Assembly: GCA_963924555.1 (NCBI GenBank)
Contig: OZ004589.1
Span: 2,108,001-2,172,000, forward strand
DNA length: 64,000 nt
Source: Crambe crambe
Taxonomy: Eukaryota; Porifera; Demospongiae; Poecilosclerida; Crambeidae
Direction: 5' to 3'
Shown: piece by piece, positions 46,591-58,998 of the stretch
Numbering within the stretch: the stretch's first letter is position 1
Layout: every line of letters begins with the position of its first letter
Program-made: the position numbers and the translations under genes
Notes under the pieces: generated by a model
Databases searched by the model: none
What the model was told of the DNA's origin: nothing
The model's input: the letters and a program-made list of their open reading frames with translations, nothing else

Positions 46591-48912
46591 ATGACTGCAA
46601 AAATCCTTGGATTTTTCTTTCTCTTTGCCATCTCCAACTCGCTGGCCACAGCTGCCATTGACCGTCACGTTGTGCAGTGTGATACACAACGCAAAGTTTG
46701 CGAATGCAGAGAAACTGCAGATGAGTGTGAGTTCTCCCTCCTCATTGAAGAGTTGCATACCTTCATGTCCTATGAGGTGAAGAGGATGTCTACTGATGGG
46801 GTCATTCTAACCAGGGAAGAAGAGGGAAAGCCATTTTATTTTAACAGCACTGGACACCTGATACCTTCATTTCTTTTCAGGGATGATGAAGACGATACTG
46901 ACTGTGTCATCTTTGATGAAGATTTTAGTGGAGCGAGATGCACCACTCCGCTCACTGTTGATGGTAAAACGTACCGACCTTTAATTGCTATCAATTCGTT
47001 AATCCCCGGACCCACTCTGGTGGTGTACGAAGGACAAGTCATTATAGCTAATGTGATGAATGAAATGATCACGGAAACCATTTCTATCCACTGGCACGGA
47101 ATGCACCAGAGGAATACACCATGGATGGATGGAACCACGCAAATTACTCAATGTCCAATTGGTCCCATGGAGTCATTCCGATACTACTTCAAAGCCAATC
47201 CTACAGGCACATTCTGGTACCACTCTCACACCGTGACTCAGAGAGCAGATGGACTTTTTGGAGCACTCATAATCCGTGAATCGGCTGAACGTAGAGCAAT
47301 GTTTGAGAAGGCTCTCAATGTTGGAATAATCATAGACAGTCCAGGAAACCAGACTCTTAATCTACACGAGTGGAACAGAGAATCAAATTTAGACCGACAC
47401 ACGCGCGTCAAAAGTGAAATTGCATTCTTTCCAGGTAAGCCATTAGGAGAAATCCCTTTGCCACCAAATGAACAGATGTCTATGCAATACAAACCTTTTG
47501 AGGAAGTATTCGGTCCAGATGGACTCTCAATTGGAGACACACCTTTCTTTTCTGGTCTGATCAATGGCAAGGGACGGAACAAGGATGTACCTTATGAACG
47601 AACCAGATTAGAGATATTCAATGTCGAAAGTGGCAATGTGTATCGTTTCAGACTGATAGCAGCTCAAGAGCAATATGCCTACAAGTTCTCCATTGATGAA
47701 CATAACCTTACTGTCATCTCAACTGATGGATCCATCATTGAACCAGTGGAAGCACAGTTTGTCATCCTTCACACTGGAGAGAGGTACGATTTCCTTCTCA
47801 AAGCCAATAAGCCACGACAAGATGTCAATGATTACTGGATAAGAGCCGAGACTCTTGAAGTCAACCTTACCAGTGGCCTTCCTTACCAGTCTCTGGGGAA
47901 TATTGCTGAAGGTATACTCCATTACAATCCTGCTCCTCCTCCACGTTCTACAAGTTATGAACAAATCAAGAACATCTCTATTCCTTTTGATGTTACGACA
48001 TGTGGTACCATGGGTGGCTGTGTAGCAGTGAATTGTCCCTTTCGCTCCTTCCATCCTTCCTACAACATCCGTCGATGCATCAATGCACACCAACTTCGCA
48101 TGTTATGGCCTACATCAAGCAGTGAGCTCCCTTCTGCCGATGTCGATCCGAACTGTCCAGACTGCGAATTCTTCTTCAATATTGATTCAAGTACAGATGC
48201 TATAAATGGTCGCAACATGCAGTTTCCTCCTTCCCCACTCCAAACTCAGAAAAAATCCATCAATCCAGCAGAATTCTGTGACATCAATACACCTTGCAAT
48301 GATGATGCATGTCAATGTATCCATGTTCGTGAAATACAGTCATTTAATCAGACAATACGATTTGTCCTCAGTCTTGTGGGTGATGATGTCTTGGAAGGGG
48401 AAGGCTCTGCACACCCAATGCATCTCCACGGACATCACTTCCATGTGGTAGACATTGGTTATGGACCTTACCATGCAAACAATGGCACCCTTAGGACGCG
48501 TTCCCCAGACATCAGATGCAGCGATCAACACTGTAGTATCCCATCTTGGAATGGGCCACCCCCAACTTTCACCATTGATGATAAAACTGTTCGTAAAGAC
48601 ACTGTCATCGTTCCTGGCGGTGGTTACGTCGTGATTCACTTTCGATCGGACAATCCTGGATTCTGGTTCATGCACTGCCACATCATACCTGACCTGCTGG
48701 AGGGCATGGCAGTGGTCATCAATGAAGTGGAGTCACGACACAACCCAGCCCCTCCTGGTTTTCCAACGTGTGGCAGATTCTCTATTAGCCAGGACCAATT
48801 CTACAATAGCCTTGCGTTCGATCCAGACAACTCCAGTATAAGGGAAGCACCAAGTTATTGGTTGTTGATGGTTTCAGTAATAAGTGTCTGCTTATACATT
48901 TTAAATTTGTAA
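46591..48912 (+). CDS. MCO7: laccase-like multicopper oxidase with the same Asp substitution
   Basis: The 773-residue ORF is MCO6's tandem paralogue. It has a signal peptide (MTAKILGFFFLFAISNSLATA), CDTQRKVCECRETADECEF, HWHGMHQ near 168, FWYHSH, HPMHLHGHHFHVVD and HCHIIPDLLEGM. The position normally held by the type 1 His is Asp701 (GAC at 48691-48693), as in MCO6. The DNA from about 47,550 to 48,130 and around the last motif is almost identical to MCO6, while the N-terminal 130 residues differ, a pattern suggesting gene conversion. It ends in a hydrophobic GPI-like tail (YWLLMVSVISVCLYILNL). Confidence 0.93.
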   Translation: MTAKILGFFFLFAISNSLATAAIDRHVVQCDTQRKVCECRETADECEFSLLIEELHTFMSYEVKRMSTDGVILTREEEGKPFYFNSTGHLIPSFLFRDDEDDTDCVIFDEDFSGARCTTPLTVDGKTYRPLIAINSLIPGPTLVVYEGQVIIANVMNEMITETISIHWHGMHQRNTPWMDGTTQITQCPIGPMESFRYYFKANPTGTFWYHSHTVTQRADGLFGALIIRESAERRAMFEKALNVGIIIDSPGNQTLNLHEWNRESNLDRHTRVKSEIAFFPGKPLGEIPLPPNEQMSMQYKPFEEVFGPDGLSIGDTPFFSGLINGKGRNKDVPYERTRLEIFNVESGNVYRFRLIAAQEQYAYKFSIDEHNLTVISTDGSIIEPVEAQFVILHTGERYDFLLKANKPRQDVNDYWIRAETLEVNLTSGLPYQSLGNIAEGILHYNPAPPPRSTSYEQIKNISIPFDVTTCGTMGGCVAVNCPFRSFHPSYNIRRCINAHQLRMLWPTSSSELPSADVDPNCPDCEFFFNIDSSTDAINGRNMQFPPSPLQTQKKSINPAEFCDINTPCNDDACQCIHVREIQSFNQTIRFVLSLVGDDVLEGEGSAHPMHLHGHHFHVVDIGYGPYHANNGTLRTRSPDIRCSDQHCSIPSWNGPPPTFTIDDKTVRKDTVIVPGGGYVVIHFRSDNPGFWFMHCHIIPDLLEGMAVVINEVESRHNPAPPGFPTCGRFSISQDQFYNSLAFDPDNSSIREAPSYWLLMVSVISVCLYILNL

Positions 48913-50486
48913 ACTTTTTAACAGTTTTTTGAGATATCTGTAATTATCATTACTTATTTCTAATGATAGATTTAAGCAAAAAAACAAACATTTCTAATTT
49001 TTATATACCAGATCATACAATAGGAAATGCTTAATATAGCTATGCATTCACATTGCCCCTTGATCATTCACTATAACGGTCTCAATTCTTAACCAAATTT
49101 CAAATTTCAAACCCAGCAGAGAGAGTGGATAAGCAGTTCTTTGTTAATGCATTGAACTAGTGTTTAATGGTGCCAATACATAGTAACTGAGGCATGTGCT
49201 ACTATAAGCACTAATTAACCACAAACACTACTGCGCTAAAATAACAGATAGTAAACCACAATAGTAGCAGCACATCTAAAATCCATGGCTAGCATGATTA
49301 AAAAACAAATCACGGCAACTCAGGAACCAAGCATGGGAATGAGCCAATATTTTGCATACAATAACTATGAGGTAAGGTCTAAAAAGTTACGATTTGTTTT
49401 AGTTCATATCTATTCTAGATTTTCCAGAATGCATGGTCCTGTGTGGATATGTAGAAAAGTAAAATACAAATCAACAAAAACTCATTGTAATCTTGATAGA
49501 AATATGTATAGGAAGCTTCATAACAAAAATTAGCCATAGAATCCAAGCGGTCTTTGAGATGCAACGCAATTTACCTTGAGAATGAAATCTGTTGTGGCAT
49601 CTGTGAAATTCATCAGGCACTCTTCATTTTTGGTGTGTGTAGTACTATTTTAGTATGTAATAACTTGGTCTAAGTTAGATATCTCGAAGGCAAATAGTTT
49701 TAAAGCTATTCTTCCATAGCAACCATGCGTGGGTGGGATGTATCGGCACCCTTAAGAATTGAGAAAGTTATAGCAGTTATAGTGAATTATCAAGGGGCAA
49801 GGTGAATGCAAATACACTTTAATATGTATCATTTATGCATCACAAGCTATTGCATAACCATACAAATGCCTAGCATTGTGCATGTGATGTGGGTAGCAAC
49901 CAATGCTGAAAGGACAAGCCATTGCATAATCAAATGCTAGCCCAGTGCATGTGATGTAAGTTATTATATAACCAAAAGCTAGCCTAGTGCATGTGACGTA
50001 GGTAGTGTTACAAGCTATTGCATAACAAATGCTAGCACTGGGCATGTGACCAACCAGCATTGCATAATCACATGCACATACAAATTGTGCATGCCCAATC
50101 TGTGGCTATAAGGGGATGGAATGGTCACCCAGGAATCACAACACAGCCCCTCCAGGCATATGCATGCCTAATAACTATGATGGTCAAGATCTTCCCGACT
50201 TTAACGTCACCATTGAAACTGAGTAATGGACACACTAGGGACCCAGCCTTTCTTTTTTCCTTCATAGAGAGGTTGTAAGTTTTTTTACGTAGATACCCTC
50301 TTTCATCATTAACAGACTGTGCTAATTGAGAAATAGCAAATACATTCTTTTTTATATTGAAAATTTTCTTATAAGGTAAAAAGTTGAGAATGTTTACATA
50401 ATTATGCAGAGTCAGAGTGCAGCTATAATACAGCTGAATAACAATCTATGCAGGATCTTGAGATCAATGTTGAAAGCTTAATACAG
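48913..50486. repeat. Intergenic region with a degenerate ~60-bp tandem repeat
   Basis: No gene is supported. About four diverged units built around TTGCATAACCAAATGCTAGC and CAGTGCATGTGATGTAGGT occupy about 49836-50075. The rest shows nothing recognisable. Confidence 0.6.
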
Positions 50487-53400
50487 CTACACAGTGTCTG
50501 AAGCATTAGAGTGATCATTATTAGTTCTTTGATGTGGTGCACTAATGATTCTAGAGGCCAACTCCACATCTAGTTCTGCTTTCCATTTGAGTTTGTTTCC
50601 GGATACCATGGACTCGAGCTTCCATTTTTCCGAAGGAAAACGCTTCATACCCATCTCCAGCACCGTTTCAAATTTACTTCTATCGTTACACGCACTGCAT
50701 ACCTATGTAGAAATGTAGGTGCTGTTACAGACACCTGTAGGCATTTCAACCCCTTAATAAGAGACTGGTCTCAAGGCTTACTCAGAGCTAGCTATAAATA
50801 TTATTATTAGCTATAACATGCATGGGTAGCTATCTTTTTTACTGTAGCAATATTGAAAAATTGCCAGATAGAGCTCTTTTTAGGGCTTACTCAGAGCTAT
50901 GGATAGCCATAACATGGGTAGCTATCCCTTTTACTGCTAGCAAATTTGCCAGAAACTGGTCGCTTACTCAGAGCTATTATATATAAACTGTAACATGCAT
51001 GGGTACCTATTCCTTTTCATATCCTTTGATTTTACCCCTTTTTACTGTAGCAACATGAACTACAGGCATGAAAATTTACTAACTGGTTGTTATGCAATGG
51101 TAGGGATAAACACAGTGATTGAGAAACTAGTATGACCACTGCCTGTACAGTGGAACTTCCAATGTAGGACACTCCAAAAAAAGGACAACAAAGGAGAGGA
51201 CAAAAGGCAGCGTGTGTGTCATTATTTCAGAGGCTCCACTGTAGTGGATGTTATAATCTTAAACTCCAAGTATAAGGCTATAATAATTACCATTAATAAC
51301 TCCTCAATAGTTCCCAAAGTTGGTTCCAATTTGCACTGCTCAATGATGTTCCAAAAGTAGAATGCCCTCTCCATGTCTCTACAGCCCTTACAGCAGTACA
51401 ATAACTTGTTTATCAATTCAATATCTGGTTGAAGTCTCGGGTAGTGTCTGACAAACTCTCGCCAATAGTCGTAAATGGCAAGATTATAACTGTGGAACTG
51501 CTTGCTGGAAGCGAGTGCATTCGTGATCGCCTTGAAACTGTCCAAGTTCAAATGGGAGCCGTGTTCTGATATCCTGTCCATGGTTTTGTACACTTCTTTC
51601 TTTTCAGCGGTTCTAGCGTAGGCCCCAAGTAGAAGATTCCAGGCCTCAATATTAGAGAGGAAACCACACTTCTCCATTGCCTTCAGGAGAAAAGAAAGAT
51701 AAAATCTGTTTGCATCACTTGATCACATCACTATAATATCTGCTCTAACTTTCTCAATTCTTGATTAAATTTCACATTTAAAACACCAATAGCTCTAGAC
51801 CTGATCACCCACTCTATGAACTGGTTCTTGAATTTTTAAGAATTGATCAAGAGAATCAAGTGAACACGAATAGACTGTAACTATATACTGAACTTATGTC
51901 CTGTATAGTGTCAAGAAACTACCATAAAATTAATGCTGTCTGGACATGCACAGACTAACATTGTGACTGATGATAGCCAATGGCTTTAGCCAAGAGTGAA
52001 CGTTCGGATCTTCATTATACTACCCCCAAAAAACCAGATTCAGGAAAAAAAAAACACAAAAAATTTGGGTTTCTAAAAAGAGCTCATTTGAGTTTTTTTT
52101 TGGGTAGTATGATGAAGTCATGGACGTTAAAAAATCTGCATGTCTACCCTTAAAGAAATTGGACCAGATGAATAAATGGTTAGGGAAATAGGCTAGAAAA
52201 TATTATCTTATGTCAGGCTGTATTTTTAATCCTCTCATTCACCTCTCTGATAGTGTTGATGTTCCAGACAGCTTCTTCCCTATGCTCAGCAGTGTGGAGG
52301 TAGTAAGAAATGCCAAGGAGATCTTTGTACTCGTTGTGACCAAGAGTGATGTTGTAGAGCTCTGCATGTCTCAAAGTGCACCGAATAATCTAGCCAAGGG
52401 AAAGAACACAAGGTACATAAGAGCAGCCAGCCTTGTTGCATCTTTCCTGCCCCAGAGTAAAAATTACTGACATATGGTTAAGAGGTTAACACTATCATGA
52501 TCATACCATAAATTGGTAAAGGGTCCATAATAAAATTGGTAAAGGGTTAACAGTACTTTTAATCAAATGGGTAAAGGGTCCACAGAGAATATGCTACAGT
52601 ATATCAAGTGTACTTAATAAACCCTCTCTACCTTGTAAACTTGAGTTGGTGGAACTTCACCACATTCTCTTGCCCACTTGGTGAATGACTTTGGGTCCAG
52701 TTTCTGGCCATTTCTTCTCATCCCCTTCACGACAACCCACAGAGTGTCCACATAGTCTTTGTCAAAACAGGACAGCAGTCGTATTGCCTGCACAGACAAG
52801 AGGAAAGAGATCGTGGATCAAAATGGATTTAGTTGGTCCAATCACAATTTGGCATCCCCCCTTCATTTTCTAGTAATTTATACTAGTGCAACACAGGGCT
52901 ACTTACCCCTCTATTGATCTTGTGGAGGAAATACTGGACAATATGTACTCATGCAGCTCATGCATGCTTCACCATACCTTCCTGGTCTATCACACCTCCC
53001 TGCCGTACCATACCTCCCTGCTGTATCATCTATCACACCTCCCTGGTCTATCATACCTTCCTGGTCTATCACACCTCCCTACTACATACCTGCTGTACCA
53101 TGCCTCTCTGCTGTATCATACCTCCCTACCTCCTTGCTGTATTATACCTCCCTACCTCCTTGCTGTATCATACCTCCCTACCTCCTTGCTGTATCATGCC
53201 TCCCTACCTCCTTGCTGTATCATACCTCCCTACCTCCTTGCTGTATCATACCTCCCTACCTCCTTGCTGTATCATGCCTCCCTACCTCCTTGCTGTATCA
53301 TGCCTCCCTACCTCCTTGCTGTATCATACCTCCCTACCTCCTTGCTGTATCATGCCTCCCTACCTCCTTGCTGTATCATACCTCCCTACCTCCTTGCTGT

Positions 53401-56400
53401 ATCATACCTCCCTACCTCCTTGCTGTATCATGCCTCCCTACCTCCTTGCTGTATTATACCTCCCTACCTCCTTGCTGTATCATGCCTCCCTACCTCCTTG
53501 CTGTATCATACCTCCCTACCTCCTTGCTGTATCATGCCTCCCTACCTCCTTGCTGTATCATACCTCCCTACCTCCTTGCTGTATCATACCTCCCTACCTC
53601 CTTGCTGTATCATACCTCCCTACCTCCTTGCTGTATTATACCTCCCTACCTCCTTGCTGTATTATACCTCCCTACCTCCTTGCTGTATCATACCTCCCTA
53701 CCTCCTTGCTGTATTATACCTCCCTACCTCCTTGCTGTATCATACCTCCCTACCTCCTTGCTGTATCATACCTCCCTACCTCCTTGCTGTATTATACCTC
53801 CCTACCTCCTTGCTGTATCATACCTCCCTACCTCCTTGCTGTATCATACCTCCCTACCTCCTTGCTGTATCATACCTCCCTACCTCCTTGCTGTATCATA
53901 CCTCCCTACCTCCTTGCTGTATTATACCTCCCTACCTCCTTGCTGTATTATACCTCCCTACCTCCTTGCTGTATCATGCCTCCCTACCTCCTTGCTGTAT
54001 CATACCTCCCTACCTCCTTGCTGTATCATACCTCCCTACCTCCTTGCTGTATCATACCTCCCTACCTCCTTGCTGTATCATACCTCCCTACCTCCTTGCT
54101 GTATCATACCTCCCTACCTCCTTGCTGTATCATACCTCCCTACCTCCTTGCTGTATCTACGTACCTCATTTGTTGCAGCATCTGGGACCAAGAAAAACTC
54201 CTTCCACAGGCACCCGAAAAAATCCTTGGTTAGGAACTGCTTAATGATATACCTCATTCTTGCTTTTGCTTCGGACTCTATGATTTCATGCTTGACCGAG
54301 CAGTTTTTCTTGAAAGAAGGAAGGAAGAATTGTCTGAGTGCAATTGCCTGGAGGCGTATGGCAGCATTGACTGCACGTACGATGTAAGCAGAATCGAAAA
54401 ATGTTGCATCCATCCATTTAGTTTTCTGTGTAGAAGGGAGAGTAATATTTAATTTAAATAGGATTCTCCACACAATTAAAATAAAATGAAGGGATTTCCC
54501 CACAGTATTATTGGGATATGCATGAAAAATTCTGCAGAATCATTTGCACCACATTTTAGCCCGAGTGCTTGCTATTAAGTCGTGTAACTTGCTCAATGCT
54601 TGACCAAATTCCAAATTTCAAATACCAGCAAAAGATAATAGGAACTTATAACAACAACAGAATTGAGCTGTTGAAAATGAATGCAAAGTTTTCAGCATAA
54701 CTTACGGTACTCTCCATACACTTGTCCCAGAACATGTGGCAAAGAGCAGCAGCTTGTCTGAAGGATTGCTTGCGTGCCAAACACTCAAGAAGCAAAGCCA
54801 ACGTCTTTGGTTGAATCTCCAGCTCCAGACTAAAGAAAGAAAGAAACAAACAAACAAACCGAAGAAGATCCACGAGATCGAATAAATTCTCTTGATACTT
54901 AGCTACTACATTATAAAGCTCAATAAAATAACAATTCTTAAACAAACAAAGATTAGATCTTCGAATAATGGACCCATTGTTGTTGAAAGATGTAGCTGCT
55001 TTTGAGTTTTTCACTCACTTTTTGTGCGCATGTAGAAAATCGAGTGCTGGCTGCATTTCATCAGCAAGGGCTAGTCCATTCAACATGGCTATCTGAATGG
55101 CTGGCTCACACTGTGATACGTCCCCATAATTCTACAAAGGTTAAAAGTTCCTATAAATGATCTGACACTAATAAGAGTGAACATGAGACCTATAAAGGTT
55201 AAAGTCCACCAATTTTTACAGCATAACATTAGAGAGCTCAGCTCTCCTCTACTGTATGCACCTTTTCTACAAACAGTCGCAGGTCTTTGACATTCTTCAA
55301 TTTCCCCAAACATTCCAGTCTGATGGTGTCTAGCTCTACACTGCGTCCTCCTTCAGTTGGAGAGAACAAGTCACAAACTGCGAGGGTTTCCTTTACGTGT
55401 CCATTATCAAGGAAGGCTGTAGCACATGCACAGAGGAATGATTCACCATCCTGTAAAAATCAGCAAATATCTAATAACACTCAGTAGTGACATACACCAC
55501 ATATCCCATCTGTCGGCCAGAAAACTGGCATCTACTAAAATCACAATAAATCACGTTAGCTATGTAACCTTGCACGCAAATGAGGCAGTTAGCTTTGGCG
55601 ACTAAGATGGCTTATGGCTGAAGCTGCTAAGCAGTTAGGCTAGGCCTAAGTGGCAACACTACGTATACTATAACTGAATAAGGAACTCTCCTTCTATTCA
55701 GGACACACTGTGGTTCAATAGGTAGCAACCAATTCTGCTACATAATTATGTTACACACCTCAGGCTCTATGTTCGAGTTGTATGAATCTCTCACGAAGTC
55801 CAAAGCCTTGACTATCGTGTTGTTGGTCATCAAAGCCTTTAGGTAATGAACACAACACCTGTACCATTCAAGAGGTGGAGGTAAAAAAAGTATCATACCT
55901 CTATTTGATACTCCCTCTAATAAGGAACACTTCTATTTAAAGGAATGATCCAATTACAGAGATTGCCCTATAATAAGGAGAGAAATCTAATTCTAATCAG
56001 AGAGGAGGCAGCTCTATTAATTCTAGCCACTCATAGTCACAGGATTTTTAAGCTAGGGGTTAGAGTTCACCACATTAATTTTTCCAACCATTTATTGGAA
56101 TGCAACCAAATTACAGTTTTAAGTATTACAGGGTACTTTCAAATCTTTATAATGACCAATCAAATTGAGTGTCTTCTGAAAGCTACTAGTAAATTATAAT
56201 CAAGAGTTAAAGAGGGAACGACTTACACTGACTCCATTGCTTAATCATGAGACTTACTGTGGCTCCATTGCTAGTGTCATCCTTTCCATGTCTTCCTTCA
56301 CTGCATCTGCAAGATCAGCACTTTTCATATGCTCACACATTGCCATGACAACAGTATACAGTTCAGAAGTGGCACGATTGAACTTCTTCTCCCTTTCCCA

Positions 56401-57852
56401 AATATCCATCACCAATTCATAACGTCCTTGGCTGAGGAAAGAATTATACCTTCATTTTGAGAGATCTTTAAAGAGATGTAAACACCTGTCTGAATACAGT
56501 GACTATGAGCCTATGAGAATCTCATTAGGAATGGTATAACAGGGGCAAGCACAGTGATCCCCAGGAAACCTACAATACATCAGTGATGATCAGCCATAGG
56601 GTTAACACGTACACACATTTATTTCAATTGGGTATGCTCACAACGCTTTCAAAGTGGTCTAAAACGCGAAAGCATCACATCCACTAAACAATAGAACTTC
56701 TCTTGTACAATGATTACAACCAAGCAACAACCAGTCTCAATAGGTCTTCCTTTCTTTGCCAAGCAATATTTATTAAGCTAACTATTCACTTGTTAATGTG
56801 CAAAAATGCCATATTTCAGTGGGTAACCTCACAACTATACTTTTCAAAATAAAGTGGTTTATTCAGTGGGTAAACTCCCAGCAATATATTTTGTCGATAA
56901 AGAGGTCACTTACCATACCCACTGGAAGAGCTTATTATTGTCAGTTGTCCATCTGAGCCATTGTGGCATACCACGCTTAACTATCAGTGATGATGGTTGA
57001 TCTTCTGATTCATAATGATCTGCTGTTAGTGAAGATGGTTGTTCCCCATGATCTACTGCTGGTGACAACTGGTCCAGTTCTCGATGATCTACAAATCTGC
57101 ATACTCCTACAGACTACATCAAGTTGAAATTTACTATTGCTATCTCATCGGTGACAAGAGTACCATCTGATCCTCCTCTCCACAGACAATTACTTACTTC
57201 ATCCCTTGCTACACCAGCCTAGCACCCAAAGACTATTATTGCTACTAGTCAGCCCCAGGCACTTCCACAACTCCAGCACAAGGGTCTGATAACACACAAT
57301 ACTTCGACTTGTTTTCGTTTAAATCGATGAATATCATTAACTGATGCATTATGATGTTTAATGCATTTCATGACATGTGGTAGCTATAACAACCATAAAA
57401 ATTATTACGGGATTGGGAGGCCATTTTCTTCGTGCGAGATGTGTTGCTACGACAAACAAGACGTCTTAAAACACCAACTAAAACGTCATATTAGGCCTGG
57501 AACAAGTTGAAGTATTGTGTGTTACCAGGGAGTTGCGGAAGTGCCTGAGGCTGCCAGACATTATTGCTACATCTTTTCCCCTCCCCCTTCCTTCTGGCCT
57601 GAGAACGCAACTACTTGCTTCACAAGCACAATATGTAAAGTAATGGCACCTTTCAGTCTGAAGTCTTTATCCTAACCACTCCTTACATAATTACACCCCT
57701 TTCCATTTCTAGAATCCCCCAATTTGCTGAGAAGTGCATTCACTAGCACATATGTGGACCTTTAATGCAAGACTACTCACATAATGTCCTCTGAGTCTTA
57801 AATTTCTTTTCAGTAGCAGCTTCCTCCCTGCACGAGATAAACACTGCAACAT
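50487..57852 (-). CDS. Probable mitochondrial PPR-like helical-repeat protein, 13 exons
   Basis: Thirteen exons join in phase with GT-AG introns: 57852-57781, 57113-56914, 56431-56258, 55858-55759, 55450-55262, 55131-55019, 54829-54706, 54425-54165, 52933-52907, 52787-52632, 52389-52243, 51680-51291 and 50702-50487. This gives about 722 residues. The N-terminus (MLQCLSRAGRKLLLKRNLRLRGHY) is a classic mitochondrial presequence. The body is all-helical with PPR-like units (AWNLLLGAYARTAEKKEVYKTM, INKLLYCCKGCRDMERAFYF), implying an RNA-binding role in mitochondrial gene expression (inference). The exact orthologue was not recognised. Exon 9 is only 27 nt. An in-frame upstream ATG at 57937-57939 would add 29 residues, but the presequence fits the start used. 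Confidence 0.78.
53105..54155. repeat. 26-bp satellite filling an intron of the PPR-like gene
   Basis: About 40 tandem copies of CTGTATCATACCTCCCTACC+TCCTTG sit between exons 8 and 9. They end about 10 bp from the exon 8 splice donor. Units differ almost only at two sites, giving three variants (CATA, CATG, TATA). CATG is concentrated in the left half and TATA in the right. Because 26 is not a multiple of 3 and the unit has no plus-strand stop, all three plus frames stay open for about 440-480 codons; these are not genes. Confidence 0.95.
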
Positions 57853-57929
57853 CGAGACACCACTCACACACAGTGCAGTGATTAGGAAAACATCGTCAAT
57901 ACAATACGCACCCTTCTTTCTAGTTGCTG

Positions 57930-58077
57930 TTGATTTCACTTCCCTTCGAACTTCCGTGAAATATATCCGTGGGGCGTGGCAGGTGCTAGAGTGAAGCTAT
58001 CTGCTCTACGCGCGCTCTCTATCACGAGCCACGCCCCACGGATATATTCACGGAAGTTCGAAGGGAAGTGAAATCAA
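57930..58077. repeat. Foldback element upstream of the PPR-like gene
   Basis: TTGATTTCACTTCCCTTCGA... (57930-57980) is matched by its reverse complement at 58028-58077, with about 47 bp between. It lies 78 bp upstream of the PPR-like gene's ATG, so it sits in the promoter or 5' UTR. It is probably a MITE. Confidence 0.75.
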
Positions 58078-58242
58078 TTGCGCGCCGCCGGCGCCGGCCA
58101 TGCGCGCGCATCGCATGCGATATGCATTGTCTAGCGTAGCCAGACCCTTCACCAACTCAAGGGTCTGACTCTTGGTGAACAGTGATGATATGGGAGAACT
58201 CTGAAGGACTGGAAACAAAAAACTACCAGAAATCATAAGAGC

Positions 58243-58706
58243 ATGAAACTATCAACGCCATCATGTTTTTCATTAACAATTTGTTTTGAAATCTCCAATT
58301 ATGTGTCATTCAGTTCAACTGCAACCAGGTCAGGTTCCCTCAAACTAATTCACTCAAGATCTATCTTCAACTCCCAAAGGTACTCCTATTTTGACAGGCT
58401 GACTAGACTATGGAACTCTCTGCCATCAATTATTAACCTTAGGTGCTCCTGCCATCAAATCCAAAGATTACTTTTGGCCAATAACACTTATACATTCCAT
58501 CTTGTCTGCCCTTTTTGAAACTCCAATTCTAATTCTATGCTCACATCAAAACATGTAACCATTAACCAATCTTGCTTGTTTGTGTTTTCTCTTTCCTCTC
58601 CTGGTCACCAGGCCAGTTCTAGTTGACCCTCAGCCCGCTCTCATTACCCGTTGCAACTTAGCTCAACTCTTAAATGTCATGTAAACCACAGAAAATAATA
58701 ATAATA
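58243..58706 (+). mobile_element. 5'-truncated non-LTR retrotransposon (LINE) tail
   Basis: An open frame of about 90 codons carries the conserved C-terminal end of LINE reverse transcriptases (TRSGSLKLIHSRS...RYSYFDRLTRLWNSLPS). The following sequence ends in an AATAATAATAAAG tail, typical of L2/CR1-type 3' ends. The rest of the element is missing, as expected for 5' truncation. Confidence 0.75.
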
Positions 58707-58998
58707 AAGGAGAAGAAGAGACTGGCATTTATGACATGAAATGAACAGGGATTGAAATTACTGACTAGAAAATGTGACCATTCAACTTATGAATTTAATA
58801 ATTTTCCTACGGGCCCACGCCCACGCTTGTTCCAATGATGTCTTTCGACCATGCATGGTAAGCACTGAGCATGCGCGCTTGCCCAACAAATCACGATCAC
58901 GTTCACACTTAAAAGCTGGTGGACACCGCAAATAATTTAATCAGTCTACTTGGGTTTTTATAAATCTGACTAGAAGTTTCTCAAGATAACCATCAACC

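Noticed and set aside
53105-54155. CRISPR-like array
   Set aside because: Units are contiguous with no unique spacers, and the genome is animal.
52886-54387. Three long overlapping plus-strand ORFs (439-478 codons) rich in Leu, Pro, Tyr and Cys
   Set aside because: They are translations of the 26-bp satellite in each frame. They lie antisense within an intron of the PPR-like gene and have no coding signal outside the array.
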